Shown here: positions 1 through 11,344 of the stretch, piece by piece | Numbering within the stretch: position 1 is the stretch's first letter | Layout of the letters: every line of letters begins with the position of its first letter | Source: Avena insularis | Taxonomy: Eukaryota; Streptophyta; Magnoliopsida; Poales; Poaceae | Direction: 5' to 3' | Length of the DNA: 64,000 bases | Assembly: GCA_023614405.1 (NCBI GenBank) | Contig: CM042689.1 | Span: 307,683,132 to 307,747,131 of the forward strand | The notes under the pieces: generated by a model | The model's database searches: none | What the model was told of the DNA's origin: nothing | The model's input: the letters and a program-made list of their open reading frames with translations, nothing else | Position numbers and translations under genes: made by a program

Positions 1-444
1 ATACTGATTGGACAGGCTCCTTGGACAATAGGCGATCTACTTCTGGTTATTGTACTTTTGTTGGGGCTAATCTAGTCGCACGACGAAGCAAAAAATTCAT
101 CGATATCCAAGGCAACGGCTCAAGGTTTATGTGAAGTTATGTGGTTACAGATTCTTCTAGCTAAACTAAAGTTATATAAGCATAAACTTTTCATGCTTTA
201 TTGTGATAACAAGGTCGCCATCGATATTGCTAACAATCCTGTCCAGAATGATTGAAGAAAGCATATCGAAATAGATCGCCATTTCATCCAAGAGAAGCTT
301 GATAGAAGTATAGTTTATTTACCTTATGTAACTTCAGCAAGTCAAGTAGCGGATGTTCTTACAAAGGGACTTCTAGAGAGGCAATTTTCCACTTTTTATA
401 GCAAGATGTGGCTTCATAATGTGTTGCCCCATCTTGTTGGAGAG
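1..444 (+). pseudogene. Ty1/Copia RNase H remnant
   Basis: Read from base 3, the sequence gives the RNase H end of a Copia polyprotein: TDWTGSLDNRRSTSGYCTF near the start, then LFMLYCDNKVAIDIANNP and ADVLTKGL near 350-370. Several in-frame stops and shifts (for example near 130 and 255) show that it is dead. The upstream part of the element lies outside the window. A purine-rich tract (TTGGAGAG) precedes TGTTAG at 445, which probably begins the 3' LTR. The family assignment rests on the RNase H motifs; the exact family is not recognised. Confidence 0.8.
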
Positions 445-1548
445 TGTTAGTAGTTTGATAGAATTAGATAGGCCTTCAAAGTCTAAATTGTAAAAGGGGG
501 CCAATATTAGAGAGGATCCATGGCGAAGGATATGGAGACCTCTCTCTCAAAAACTCAAGCCAGACCTCTCTCTCAAAGCTCCCTCTCACGATGTACTATA
601 GTTCCACCAGAAATTAATCCAAATATTTAAATTTTTTCTATGTGAGATTCTACAAAACTTTCCACACCTCTTAATTTAAGACATATTTTCACATAAATGG
701 CACACCGATCTACCAGTGAAAATGATGCTAGCGATCTACCGATGAAAAATGATACTAACGATTTAATAGTGAAAGATGAAGCTCACACTGGAAAGTTTCA
801 GCGCCATATATTGATCCAAGTCACTTTGAGACATACTTTACTTCTCTCGTGTTTTTATCCATTAGAGTTTTGGAGATATGTGAGGATTTGGTGTTCACTC
901 AATACTCTTCAATCCCCTATACTATTATTCCTCAAAAATACTCTACCTTAGAGGAGAGTTTTCAATCTAGACAAAAACAGAAAGAATATGTTGGATGTTT
1001 CGAAATTATCCCGGCCAAATCCGACGTGATAAACGGACTACGAAACTTTAGGAGACGTTTTGTGGTACCTCAAATGAATAAGAACTGTCTAATTTTGATG
1101 ATCCAAAGGCCAATATCAGTTTATACTATTGTTAAAAATATGAATAGTATAATGATACTAGTAATCAAAACATGGGCAGAGTCGGTACTACCAGAAAAAT
1201 CCCCAATGTAGTCTTGCACGGCTCAACGGAGCCCATCGGTGTTGTCACTCGAAAAAAATCCCCGATCGTGCCCTCATGGCCGATGCATCGTGTACTTGTG
1301 TTCCGATGGTCCTCGTTGACGGCAGTGTGTCCCTGAGAAATTCAATCGTTCGTCTGGCCGTCCACCTCGGTAGGAGTCGCTGTTGTCCGGGAAGCCGGTG
1401 TTGCTGCTAGACGAACTTTAGTCGCCGCCGATGCATCTTGAGCTAAAGCTTGCTGGCGGCGTTCATGGAAGTTGGACGGAGAATAGCAATTCTTGTGCAT
1501 CAAATTCGTAATTCTAAATGTGTGCAACTGCACGATAGCTTGTAGTAA
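445..1548. other. Unassigned stretch, possibly the 3' LTR of the Copia remnant
   Basis: The stretch starts with TG just after the purine tract of the Copia remnant, so its first part is probably LTR. I could not find the LTR end or a target duplication. Small open frames at 697-951, 849-1211 and 1342-1533 (minus) have no recognisable motif and are probably chance. Confidence 0.35.
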
Positions 1549-1550
1549 TA

Positions 1551-1719
1551 CTCCCTCCGTTTTAAAATATAAGATGTTTTAGATTTGCGAAGCAAATGTA
1601 TTTAGACTATTTTTAGTATGTAGGTTCACTCATGTTTGGAGTAAATCTATACACTAAAAGGCGTCTAGATACACTTTCTTTATAAACCTAAAACATCTTA
1701 TATTTTAAAACGGAGGGAG
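1551..1719. mobile_element. Stowaway MITE (Tc1/mariner type)
   Basis: The ends are inverted repeats, CTCCCTCCGTTTTAAAATAT on the left and its complement on the right, flanked by TA on both sides (1549-1550 and 1720-1721). It is 169 bp and non-coding. These are the standard ends of Triticeae Stowaway elements. Confidence 0.93.
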
Positions 1720-1960
1720 TAGTTCTGAATGGAAATTAATACTCCCTCCGCCCCGAATTAACGGCCGCGGGAGTTGCAGGGCACAGTACAATTCCTAATT
1801 TACAAAAAAAACCACAATTACTCGAATCTCTTCAAATTTAGTTCAAATTCAAAATACAAACTTGGAAATCGCGGCCCGCGATCTCTGGCGTCACTCGGTC
1901 CGTGATCCCCGGCGTCCTCCTGCGGTCACCTGCCCGCAATCCCCGGCGTCGCCCCGCGAT

Positions 1961-2130
1961 CCGTCCTCCCGCGGGCGCCAGGTCGCCGTCCTTCCACGAG
2001 CGCCAGGTCGTCGTCCTCCCGCGGGCGCCAGGTCCAAGCTCCGGCGGGCGCCAGGTCGCCGTCCTCCAGCGGGCGCCAGGTCCAAGCTCTGGCAGGCGCC
2101 AGGTCCAAGCTCCGGCCGGCTCCAAGCTCC
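1961..2130. repeat. GC-rich tandem repeat, about 24-25 bp unit
   Basis: GCGCCAGGTC recurs at 1975, 2000, 2025, 2048, 2073 and 2096, a period of 23-25 bp, within a very GC-rich block at the left end of the large mariner-ended element. Overlapping open frames in this block arise from the repeat and from base composition and are not called as genes. Confidence 0.85.
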
Positions 2131-2339
2131 CTCGTGCAGTGGCGCTTTTCCGCAGGAGATCGATCTGGTACCACGCCCACATCTGAGGTAGACATCGCCG
2201 GACTCTTCCGATCAGCTCGTCGGCTCCCGCCGGCCGGCCGCCTCCTCCCTCCTACGGTCGCGCTACCTCCTACGTCCTGCTCCGATCTCCCTCCAATGGC
2301 TGGCCTGCTCCGCGCTCCGGCGTCCTGGACCTGACGTCT

Positions 2340-4233
2340 CGCCGTGTCCCCAGCTTCTGACGAGGTGAACTCCTGCAATCAGGTTCAGATACTCCTGCAA
2401 TCAAATGCTACTCAGTATAAGTAACTTGACCAATCGTACTGTTGCAATCAAATGCCAGAAATAATTTGATCAACCATGCTGCTGTAATCAAATGCTAGGA
2501 GTACAACTAGATTTCAGTTCAGATAGCAGGTTCAGACATCATCAGGTTTATAACTGAAATTACTGTACACTAGATTCAGATAGCCAGGAGTAGTCCATGA
2601 AACAAAAATGCCTTGGCGCTCATCCTGCTAGTATACAAGATGCATCACTGTCTCAAACAAGGCCAATGTATCAAGATATTTATGGCTATCTAGAATATAC
2701 AGCTTCAAGATACATCACTATATCATACCTTGTCCAAGGATAAGCACATGTACCAGACTACATATACTTTGCAGTGTACCACAATTTGACAATCCGAACT
2801 TTTGGAATGATACCTCCCTTGTCCAGCAATATCACCATTGCAGTAACTACTAAGCAACTAAATTTAGAAGCGAACAAATATATGAAGCTTTTATACATAC
2901 TGCTTTAAGAGAATCCATGATATTACTAAGCCTACTGTGTAGAATCCATTTAAGAGAATCATGACTAGAATTAGCTTTGTTCCTATTTTACTCACTAGTT
3001 AATATTCAGCAAATCCTTGGTTTATTGGACAACTCAGAAAATGACTTGATTAGTTCAGAGAAAGAGAATTTAGATCAGTTCAGAGAATTCATATCACAAC
3101 TACTGGACTCATCATCATATTTATGAGCATGTTTGGGTGAGAGTTGTTGCAGAAATTGGTACTCCCATGTAAACAGAGTACCAGAGAAATGAAGCTACTG
3201 GAATATACAGAGTACCAATTTGAAGCTGCTAGATGGTCATATTGTACCAGAGAAATGAAGCTACCGAGCAATCAGGATTATAGGAAGCTGTTGATGTCGT
3301 TGTTGAGTTGCTTGTGTCCCTCTCTTAATCTCCAAGAACATCATCTAATTCCAAACCTGTCAAATAGTTACACATGATTTAGAAATCCTCCCGTGAAAGA
3401 AATGTAAAATAGAATTGGCAGAGGTTGACTTAAGTTAAAAAGACAGTATAGCCAAATATGTACGAAATAAAAAAAATTGTGCAAAAATATTTAGAAATGT
3501 ACTGCTTCATGCTTGGATCAACTGCAAAACTATGTTTGTCTACTTGTGTTGTAATTCTCAGTTTGGCCCAATCAACTTGTATACTATGTGTGTACTATGT
3601 GTGTCTACTTGTATATATCCTGATAATTCTGAAACTCGGCTTCCTCGGCCCAATCAACAAGTTCTGTAGATATAATTGCCACTTGGTCATTGCAGTCAGT
3701 TTGTCTCTCAGTTTAGCCCAATCATGGTTTGATATAACAAGTTCTGAAGCTATATGCTAAACTAGGTGTTACTTAATCTAATCCTTAATCTACACATGAA
3801 TGTTACTTAATCTAATCCTTAACCTCCCTTCCTGAACACTAAACAGTGTATAAGGACACAATGAGTAGTACTTGAGTAGTTCCTTACAACTCCGGCACAA
3901 GCACGGTACTAATGCATTGGGGATCGGAGTCGCACAATGAGGATTTGAGCAAGTTGGCATAGTCGCACAATGTGTGAGTGAAGCATTATTTTTCTTTAAC
4001 CCACAAGACAACTTAGTTGCCTTCACAATGAAAAATGAATATCACTACTCCAACTCTGAACAAAGCAATTCCAACTCTGAACATCCCCATAAAAAAGAAA
4101 AAAAAGAAGGAAATACAACAGAAACACTAGAACACTATCTCATTAGTGGATATGTCTATTTTTATTCCAAATAAAGAGACTACAAAATTGACATAAAGTG
4201 ACATGATGAGCAAGATATAACAAAACGACATAC
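2340..4233. other. Interior of the mariner-ended element, no gene seen
   Basis: AT-rich sequence with short chance open frames only (3144-3377, 3458-3760, 3790-4026). CAGATAGC-like and AGCAATCAAATGC-like short motifs recur around 2390-2500, but no domain or splice-bounded exon was recognised. Confidence 0.5.
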
Positions 4234-4597
4234 CACAGCTATAGATGGCGATGCATCTTCTCCAGGAGATGGGTGGGTCACATCAGCCCCAAAAACTATT
4301 GTAGGGACATCTGTCAAAAGTGGAATTCTCTTGTACAAAGTATTTTCAATATTCCGACCTCCAACCTAATCACAAAAACCAATGCTGTCAATATTCTCTG
4401 GACCTGATTGTAGAGTAGCTAGAAATTGAAATCATCAGACAACAGCTCAAGAATCAATTTAAAGAGCTTACCGTAAGAACCACTAATATCATGTAGTATG
4501 ATAATCAATAATTCAAGTTGCTTCCCTGGACCTTGTTGATCAAGTACTTGTGCAGAATTCCTATGGATATTTCTGATTGCAGACTCCACACTTTCCT
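4234..4597 (-). pseudogene. Captured Argonaute PIWI-domain fragment (two exons)
   Basis: The minus strand shows two pieces. The upstream exon (4597 to 4472) reads QLELLIIILHDISGSYG and stops at a GTAAGC donor. The next exon (4365 to 4234) follows a GATTAG acceptor, reads VGGRN, then [20 protein letters not shown], then [11 protein letters not shown], and ends at a GTATGT donor. The GADVTHP motif carries the first catalytic aspartate of the PIWI slicer site. In Argonautes the segment between these two pieces (roughly 35 residues with the CETDLGLVSQCC-type motif) should be present, but only about 105 bp of unrelated sequence lies here, so one exon is missing. The fragment has no MID or PAZ domain and cannot make a working Argonaute. 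It sits downstream of the proline dehydrogenase fragment inside the same element. Confidence 0.85.
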
Positions 4598-4814
4598 AAT
4601 GGCTTGGTTGATATCCACGCATGGTTTCATGTTCATTTTCTAGAATGGAAAATTTCAGTTAATGAGTATAAAGAGTCCATGCTCCTTTAGAAAATGCACC
4701 ATCAATCAATCAAATCTAAGCTTGAACCAGTCATGTGCACAAGCTTGAACTGATTGATATTGTGCAGCAATTTTTCAGGTGAGAACAGAAGATGAATGAA
4801 TGCATGGCGCTTAC

Positions 4815-5048
4815 CGTAGCAGCTGCCTGTCTGAAGGTTGAAGCAGAGAGCAATCCTCTGTTCTCCTCGGCTCGCCTGATGAGGTAGGGGATGATGTGCT
4901 CCACGGGGCCGTAGGGCAGGTACTTGCTCACCTGGAACCCGGCGTTGCGGAGGCCTAGGGACAGGCCGTCCGCCATGCCCATCAACTGCGCGAACTGCAG
5001 GTTCCGGTCCCCCTTGCCGATGCCCAGCTCATGCGCATGTTGGCCTAG
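4815..5048 (-). pseudogene. Captured proline dehydrogenase exon fragment
   Basis: The minus strand reads [16 protein letters not shown], then [20 protein letters not shown], then [20 protein letters not shown] and NRGLLSAS, the conserved C-terminal barrel segment of plant mitochondrial proline dehydrogenase (proline to pyrroline-5-carboxylate, FAD enzyme). It begins after a CCGCAG acceptor and ends at CG-GTAAGC. After SASTF an extra base shifts the frame: the expected DRQLLR appears one base over, directly before the donor. The fragment is a single exon out of a roughly 480-residue enzyme, so it is not functional as proline dehydrogenase. The preceding 39-bp gap could be spliced as a very short intron or read through. 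Confidence 0.88.
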
Positions 5049-5087
5049 CTGCGGTGGGGAAAAGAAGAAGAGAAGAACTTGGCGAAC

Positions 5088-5204
5088 CTGTGGGAGAGAC
5101 TGCTTGAGCGTGTTGGCCTTGTAGGCGTCGAAGACGCAGAGGCTGTAGAGGTGCCTGGAGCAGCCCATCTTGAACTTGACGGCGTCCTTGGTCCTCTTGA
5201 TCCG
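5088..5204 (-). pseudogene. Captured ribosomal protein eL38 (RPL38) fragment
   Basis: The minus strand reads [20 protein letters not shown], then [18 protein letters not shown]. This is the core of the 60S protein eL38, a protein of about 69 residues. The start of the protein and the last residues after SLP are absent. It stands immediately upstream of the proline dehydrogenase exon in the same reading frame, so the open frame from 5168 to 4731 fuses the two. Substitutions from the usual plant sequence (VRCSKYLY, FDADKANK) suggest relaxed selection. Confidence 0.85.
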
Positions 5205-5631
5205 CTCCGCCCATCGAAATTCTTGCTGGCCGTCGTCCCTGACAATCCTCGAGGTACCTGTACACCCTATGGATTCGCCCCTCGGCTGCTATTCTCTGGA
5301 TTCGCCACGCCGGCGACGAGCACCGCCACAGGAGCCAGCAAAGTCAGACTCTTAGGGAGGAAAGGTATCCCTTTCATCTATAATCTCCATCATCGTTGGG
5401 ATCTGATTGGTGGAAGGCGGAAGAACGAAGGCAAGGAGACAAGGAGGAAGGATGGAGGCCGGCGAGGGAGGGGCAGAGCAGGCGGCGCGGGCGAGAGGGT
5501 GGTCGGCCAGCGAGAAGGGGAGAGTACGAGGGAGAGAGACGACCCTGAGACCTCGGTTGTTTGTCGGAAAAAGGAGAAGGGGCGTTTTGCAAATTGTCCA
5601 TCGCGAACGTTAATTCGGGCCGGAGGGAGTA

Positions 5632-6003
5632 ACAAGATTGCTTCCCTGGGATGGAATCCATCCGGCACAACAAGAAATTTCAGGCGAGCAGCAGAGCAAT
5701 AATCTTGTTATGTTTTTAAGCAATGTGATATGCTCTCTGAGACCTGCTCGACAGGTTGTGGCACATTTCTTTTCTTTGTTCTCTGTAGTTTGAGGAGAAA
5801 ATCAGAACATCGCTAGAGGAGCGGCCGATGAGAACTGCACGGTGGCGGCAATGGTGAGGGCAAAGAACTCGTACCAAGGTGGGGGAGGAAGGGACGAGCT
5901 GTCGATCGATTGTTACTGGGCTTATGGGCCTAATCTATAGCTAACGATTAATAGCCTAAAAAATGTCTAAACTGCCCAAAGAATGGACGGCTAGATTGGA
6001 TTT
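5632..6003. other. Unassigned sequence between two elements
   Basis: No open frame with recognisable motifs. It separates the TA-flanked element from the target duplication of the non-LTR element. Confidence 0.5.
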
Positions 6004-6018
6004 ATACTAGTCCATACT

Positions 6019-6433
6019 TTTTTTTGAGAAGATTACTGCATTCATTCAACAGTCACACAGACAGACTTAGTACAGAGGCAGAAATCTCCAGAAAGCTCGA
6101 GAAGAAAAAAGTGCCCTAGAAAAAAGGCAAAAAGACCCCTAAATGAAGAAAATTTACAATCAAGTCCTTGTGAAGCCTTTCTGCCACCGAAAACATGCCC
6201 GCGACCAGCCACCGTTGCCGGAAGACGCCGGAGGAGGACACGAGTGCCCATCTCCCCAAAGGGCCGAGGTCGCACCATCACCAAACCTGGTTTTGAGAGT
6301 CGAAGAAGGACCACGCTGTGACCGGCGAGGCACATCCGTTGGGGCGCATCGACTGGGGCTTTCCCCGTGCTTCCTCGGCCCCAGAACCGAAGCCTCCAAT
6401 CGACGTCATCGACGGAGCCACACCGGATCCTTC
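6019..6433 (-). mobile_element. Non-LTR retroelement, 3' part (interrupted by Copia)
   Basis: The plus strand begins with a run of eight T after ATACTAGTCCATAC (6004-6017), that is, a poly(A) tail on the minus strand. The other half resumes at 15351 and ends at 15877, followed by ATACTATCCATACT (15878-15891). The two flanks form a 14-15 bp target duplication with one indel, typical of LINE or SINE-type retroposition. The total length without the Copia insertion is about 940 bp. No reverse transcriptase is visible, so it is a 5'-truncated or non-autonomous copy. Confidence 0.7.
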
Positions 6434-8345
6434 TGTAGGGGTTCGTAGCATGGAAAACAAAAATTTTCTATCGCATACAAACAAACAAGCCAAGATCTAT
6501 CTACTAGATTGTAGCAACGAGTCGATGGAATAACTCACCCTCGAAGATTCCAAAGTGTTTAACGAGAGCAGATTCTCGTGGGTGATGTAGTCGTACTCTT
6601 TCCGATCTCAAGATCGCGTAGACGATCCTTCCGGCGCCAGCGTTCATAGCGCTCCAGATCGGTCACACGTTCGATTTTCGTGAAGACCTTCCTCTCCTTG
6701 TTCCAAAGAGGGCGGAGGTTGTAGCACTCTCCTCGCGATTCCGTGACAACGGCGTGGTACCGGAGGTAGAGGGGAAATCCCGCAGGGCTTCGCCTTAAGC
6801 CGGTGCGAGTATGGTGGAGCTTATGAGAGAGGCTATTAGTGGTCTAGTAATTAGACACACCAATTAGAAGGCTCTAAACCAATGGCTAAAGCAATTAGAA
6901 GCTCTAAACCGAAATAGCTCTAAACCGGGGTCTAGATCTAGGGTTTAGTTTAGAGGATAGGAAACTTGTGTGTCTAGGAGGGGAGCCCTGCCCCTCCTTA
7001 TATAGGTGGGAGGGCTGGCCGGCCAAGGGGAGGAGTTCCTCCCCAACTCGGCCTAGGGAGGTGCGCCGGCCAAGGGGAGGAACCCTCCTCCAACTCGGCC
7101 TCCACCTCTCCTCCTCTTTTCCCACTTCCCAAAACTGCCGTTTGACTTTCAAACTAGCCGTTTGACTTTTCAATTTAGGATTTAAATAAATCCTTTATTT
7201 GGGACAGCAAGAATACTTAGTACATGATGCAATCATTCCAATATGTAATGACACACTCATGTACCCTTCCCCTCCGAGTCTTGACATTCCGGGACCTTCT
7301 AGAATGTTCCCGATGAAAACACCGGAACCATTCCCCAACTCCGAAACGTGACTTTCCTTATATGAATCTTATTCTCCGGACCATTCCGGATCTCCTCGTG
7401 ATATCCCGGATCCCATCCGAGACTCCGAACAACATTCGGTCTCTTTCTCATAATACCATAACTACTCAAACAACGTCGAATCCTTAAGTGTGTCTCCCTA
7501 CGGTTCGTGAATTATGCGGACATGATCGAGACACTTCTCCGAACAATAACCAATAGAGGAATCTGGAAATTCATATGGCTCCCACATATTTCTACGATTA
7601 CTTTGCGATCGAATGAACCACTTACATACGATACCAATTTCCCTTTGTCTCACGATATGTTACTTATCCGAGGTTATGATCGTCGGTATCTCTGCATACC
7701 TAGTTCATCCTCGTTACTGATAAGTACTCTTTTCTCGTTCCCGTGATATGTGATCCCTTGTGACCAAGTCACATGCTTGCAAGCTAATTGGATGACATTT
7801 CACCGAGAGGGCCCAGAGAATATCTATCCGTCATGTGGATGGACAAATCCCACTCTTGATCCATGTGTTTCAACCAATACTTTCCAAACACTCAATGCCA
7901 CCTTTATAGCCACCCTGTTACGGTGTGGTGTTTGATGACATCAAAGCATCCATCCAGTAAAGGTGATATGCATGATCTCATGGTCGAAGGAATTAGGTTA
8001 CTATGTATCAGAAAGCATATAGCAATTGAACTATTGAAATGACTTGATCTTTATGCTACGCTTATCTATAGGAGTATGTCCACCATATCATTCTCCTAAC
8101 GATATGATCTTGTTGTTGATAACATCTCAATGTTCATGATAGGGAAACCACAATCATCAATCAACCAACAAGCTAGTGAAGTATAGAGGCTATACTAGGG
8201 ACTTCAAATTAAGTTTACAAATCACACAAGTATTAATGGTTTCCTTGTTAATACTATTATAGCATGAATGTAAACATTTATCATAAACACAAAGATATAT
8301 AATAATAACTATATTTATTATTGCCTCTAGGGCATATCTCCAACA
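6434..8345 (-). repeat. Copia LTR (3' LTR in element orientation)
   Basis: 1912 bp with TG...CA ends. It adjoins the purine-rich primer tract at 8346-8360. The two short open frames at 6904-7173 and 6968-7165 recur in the other LTR and are not genes. Confidence 0.95.
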
Positions 8346-8360
8346 GTCTCCCACTTGCAC
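8346..8360 (-). other. Copia polypurine tract
   Basis: The minus strand reads GCAAGTGGGAGAC directly before the LTR start TGTTGG, the plus-strand primer site of BARE1/Angela-type elements. Confidence 0.8.
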
Positions 8361-8379
8361 TAGAGTCATCCAATCTAGA

Positions 8380-8766
8380 TTACATGGTAATATACCGAAC
8401 ACCCATGGCAGTTTGGTGTTGGTCATGTTTTGCCCTCGGGAGAGGTTTAGTCAACGGATCCGCCACATTCAGATCTGTGTGTACTTTGCAAATCTTTATA
8501 TCCCCATCCTGGATATGTTCTCGAATAGCGTGAAAACGCAGCTTGATATGCTTCAGCTTCTTGTGTGACCTTGGTTCTTGCGCATTGGCTATGGCGCCCA
8601 TGTTATCACAGTAGATAGACATTGGAACCACACCTAGCTCTGTAATGAACTCTTTCATCCATATCGCTTCTTGTGAAGCCTCCGGCACCATGTAGTCCGA
8701 TTCAGTTGAAGATCTCGCCACAACGCTTTGCTTTGCACTCCTCCAGCTAACTGCTGCACCATTCAA
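8380..8766 (-). pseudogene. Copia RNase H domain
   Basis: An open frame of 128 residues contains SAKQSVVARSSTESDYMVP, IYCDNMGAIANAQEPRSH and ADPLTKPLP, the C-terminal RNase H of the Copia polyprotein. It is read only as an isolated frame because the upstream polyprotein is broken, so it is a domain remnant and not an independent gene. It lies just inside the 3' LTR, its normal position. Confidence 0.9.
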
Positions 8767-8999
8767 AATAAATACGTATCCAGATTATGATTTAGAATCA
8801 TCCGGATCGGTGTTCCAACTAGCATCGGTGTAACCATTAACAACGAGCTGTTCATCACCTCCATAAGAAAGAACCATATCCTTAGTTCTTCTCAAGTACT
8901 TAAGAATGTTTTTAATCATTGTCCAATGATCCACTCTGGATCACTTTGATATCTGCTAGTTAGACTAACAAATATGCGATGTCGGGTCTAGTACATAGC

Positions 9000-9862
9000 A
9001 TGGCATACATTAGAGATCCTATGGCTGATGCATAGGAGTCTTACTCATCCTTTCTCTATCTTACGCCGATGTCGGACTTTGAGTTTTACTCAAGGTCGTG
9101 AGAGCAACATGGGCAAGAACCCTTTCTTGCTATCTTCCATTCCAAACCTCTTTAGAACTTTGTCCAAATATGTACTTTGTGACAATGATATTTGGCGTTC
9201 GATCTATCTCTATAAATCTTTATGCCTAATATGTAAGCTGCTTCCAAGATCCTTCATTGAAAAACTATTATTCAAATATTCCTTGACACTATTAAGAAGG
9301 TCTACATCATTCCCAATCAACAATATGTCATCCACATACAGTATTAAGAATGCTCAGAGCTCCCACTCACTTTCTTGTAAATACAAGCTTCTCCATAAGT
9401 TTGTATAAAACCAAAACTTTTGATTACCTTATCAAAACGTTGATTCCAACCGGGATGCTTGCTTCAATCCATAGATGGACCGTTGAAGCTTGCATACCTT
9501 GTTAACATCTTTAGGATCGACAAAACCTTTGGGTTGTATCATATACAACTCTTCATCAATGTCTCCATTGAGGAATGCTGTTTTGACATCCATCGCCATA
9601 TCTCATAATCATAATATGCAGCGATTGCTAACATAATCCTCACAGACTTTAGCTTGCTACGGTGAGAAAGTCTCATCGTAGTCAACTCCTTGAATTTGTC
9701 GAAACCCTTTTGCGACAAGTCGAGCTTTATAGACGATAACATTACCATCAGCATCTGTTTTCTTCTTGAAAATCCATTTGTTCTCGATGACCTTCCGGCC
9801 ATCCGGTAAGTCCACCAAAGTCCATACTTGGTTTTCGTACATGGATCCAATCTCGGTTCATG
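9000..9862 (-). pseudogene. Copia reverse transcriptase domain, frameshifted
   Basis: The minus strand opens with [20 protein letters not shown] and [20 protein letters not shown], the usual start of the Copia reverse transcriptase. The catalytic YVDD motif is encoded at 9338-9327 (ILYVDDILLIGND) in another frame. The domain is split among at least three frames by small indels. It cannot make active enzyme as given, unless some of the indels are sequence errors. Confidence 0.88.
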
Positions 9863-10146
9863 GCTTCTTGCCATTTATTGGAATCTGGGCTCATCATCGC
9901 TTCCTCATATGTCTCGGGGTCATCGGTGTTGTCCACCAACATGACATTCATAACGGAATCATACCAATGGAGTGGTACGAGTTCTTGTTGACCTCCGAGG
10001 TTACGTAGCAACCGGCGAAGTTTCATGATCACCATCATTAGCTTCCTCTCTTATTGGTGCAGCACCACAGAACTTCTTCCGGTCTTTGCGCTACTCGCAT
10101 TCGAGAGAAGGTTCGACAACCTCGTCGAGTTCTACTTTCCTTCCAG

Positions 10147-10920
10147 TCACTTCTTTGAGAGAAATTCCTTCTCTAGAAAAGATCCATTCTTAACGAAGAT
10201 TTTGCCTTCGGATCTATGATAGAAGGTATACCCAATAGTTTCCTTGGGTATCCTATGAAGACGCATTTTTCGCTTTGGGTTCAAGCTTGTCCGCTGTAAC
10301 TTCTTTACATAGGCTTCGCATCCCCAAATTTTAAGGAGCGACAATTTAGGTTTCTTCCCAAACCATAATTCATACGGTGTCGTTTCAGCGGATTTAGATG
10401 GTGCCCTATTTAAAGTGAATGCGGCTGTTTCTAATGCATAACCCCAAAATGATAGTGGTAAATCTGTAAGTGACATCATAGAGCGAACCATATCTAAGAG
10501 AGTTCGATTCGACGTTCGGACACACCATTCTGCTGTGGTGTTCGGCGGTGTCAGCTGAAAGTATTCCACATTTCTTCAAATGCTGCCAAACTCGTAACTT
10601 AGATATTCACCTCCACGATCGAACGTAGAAACTTAATCTTCTTGTTACGTTGATTCTCTACCTCACTTTGAAACTCCTTAAACTTCTCGAAAGTTTCGGA
10701 CTTATGTTTCATGAAATAGATATACCCATATCTACTCAAATCATCCGTGAAGGTAAGAACATAACGATAACCACCGCGCGATGCTACACTCATTGGACCA
10801 CATACATCGGTATGTATGATTTCCAATAAGTCCGTAGCTCGCTCCATCATACCAGAAAATGGAGTCTTAGTCATTTTACCCATCAGACATGCTTCGCATC
10901 TTTCAAGTGATTCAAAATCA
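10147..10920 (-). pseudogene. Copia integrase domain, frameshifted
   Basis: At 10883-10599 the minus strand reads LLEIIHTDVCGPMSVASRGG and YVLTFTDDLSRYGYIYFMKH, which hold the first catalytic aspartates of the DDE integrase. At 10569-10147 it reads TPPNTTAEWCVRTSNRTLLD, ALETAAFTLNRAPSKS and PYELWFGKKPKLSLLKIWGC, the C-terminal part. A short shift separates the two pieces. Part of the zinc-binding N-terminus (CEACLMGKM) precedes them. Confidence 0.9.
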
Positions 10921-11344
10921 AGTGATTAAAGAAGTCCATCGGAATGTAGTTTCTTCATCGCTTCACTCCAATGTGACCAAGACAGCGATTGCCACATATA
11001 GGTCGAGTTATCGCTTGATTTCAAACGTTTAGCTTCAATGTTATTAATATGTGTATTTCCACTATCGAGATTCAATATGAATAGACCATCTATCAAAGGT
11101 GCATGTGCATGAAACATGTTACTCATATAAATCGAACAACCATTATTCTCGGATTTAAACAAGTAACCGTCTCACAATAAACAAGATCCTGATATAATGT
11201 TCATGCTTAACGCAGGCACCAAATAACAATTATTTAAGTATAAAACTAATCCCGATGGTAGATGAAGAGGTAGCGTGCGACGCGATCACATCAACCTTTG
11301 ATCAGTTCCTACGCATCGTCACCTCGTTCTTCGCTAGCTTCCGT

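Larger units (their letters stand above)
1742..5629 (-). mobile_element. Large mariner/Stowaway-ended element carrying host gene fragments
   Basis: The left end CTCCCTCCGCCCCGAATTAA and the complement of the right end at 5608-5629 match at 21 of 22 positions, and TA flanks both sides (1740-1741 and 5630-5631). Stowaway MITEs are normally under 500 bp; this one is 3,888 bp. No transposase is visible. On the minus strand it carries pieces of eL38 (5088-5204), proline dehydrogenase (4815-5048) and an Argonaute (4234-4597), in that order, with splice sites still visible. This is the structure expected of a Pack-type element that took up genomic gene fragments. Alternatively, two separate MITE ends may bracket unrelated DNA by chance; the near-identical ends and TA duplication argue against that. 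Confidence 0.75.

Noticed and set aside
1838..2378. Several overlapping open frames of 60-150 codons on both strands
   Set aside because: They come from the GC-rich 24-25 bp tandem repeat; Arg/Pro/Gly-rich, open on both strands, with no domain.
4731..5168. A 145-codon minus-strand gene
   Set aside because: It is a fusion of eL38 and proline dehydrogenase fragments inside a transposable element, not a native gene.
6904..7173. Small gene found twice (also 13914-14183)
   Set aside because: Both copies lie in the Copia LTRs and are part of the direct repeat.
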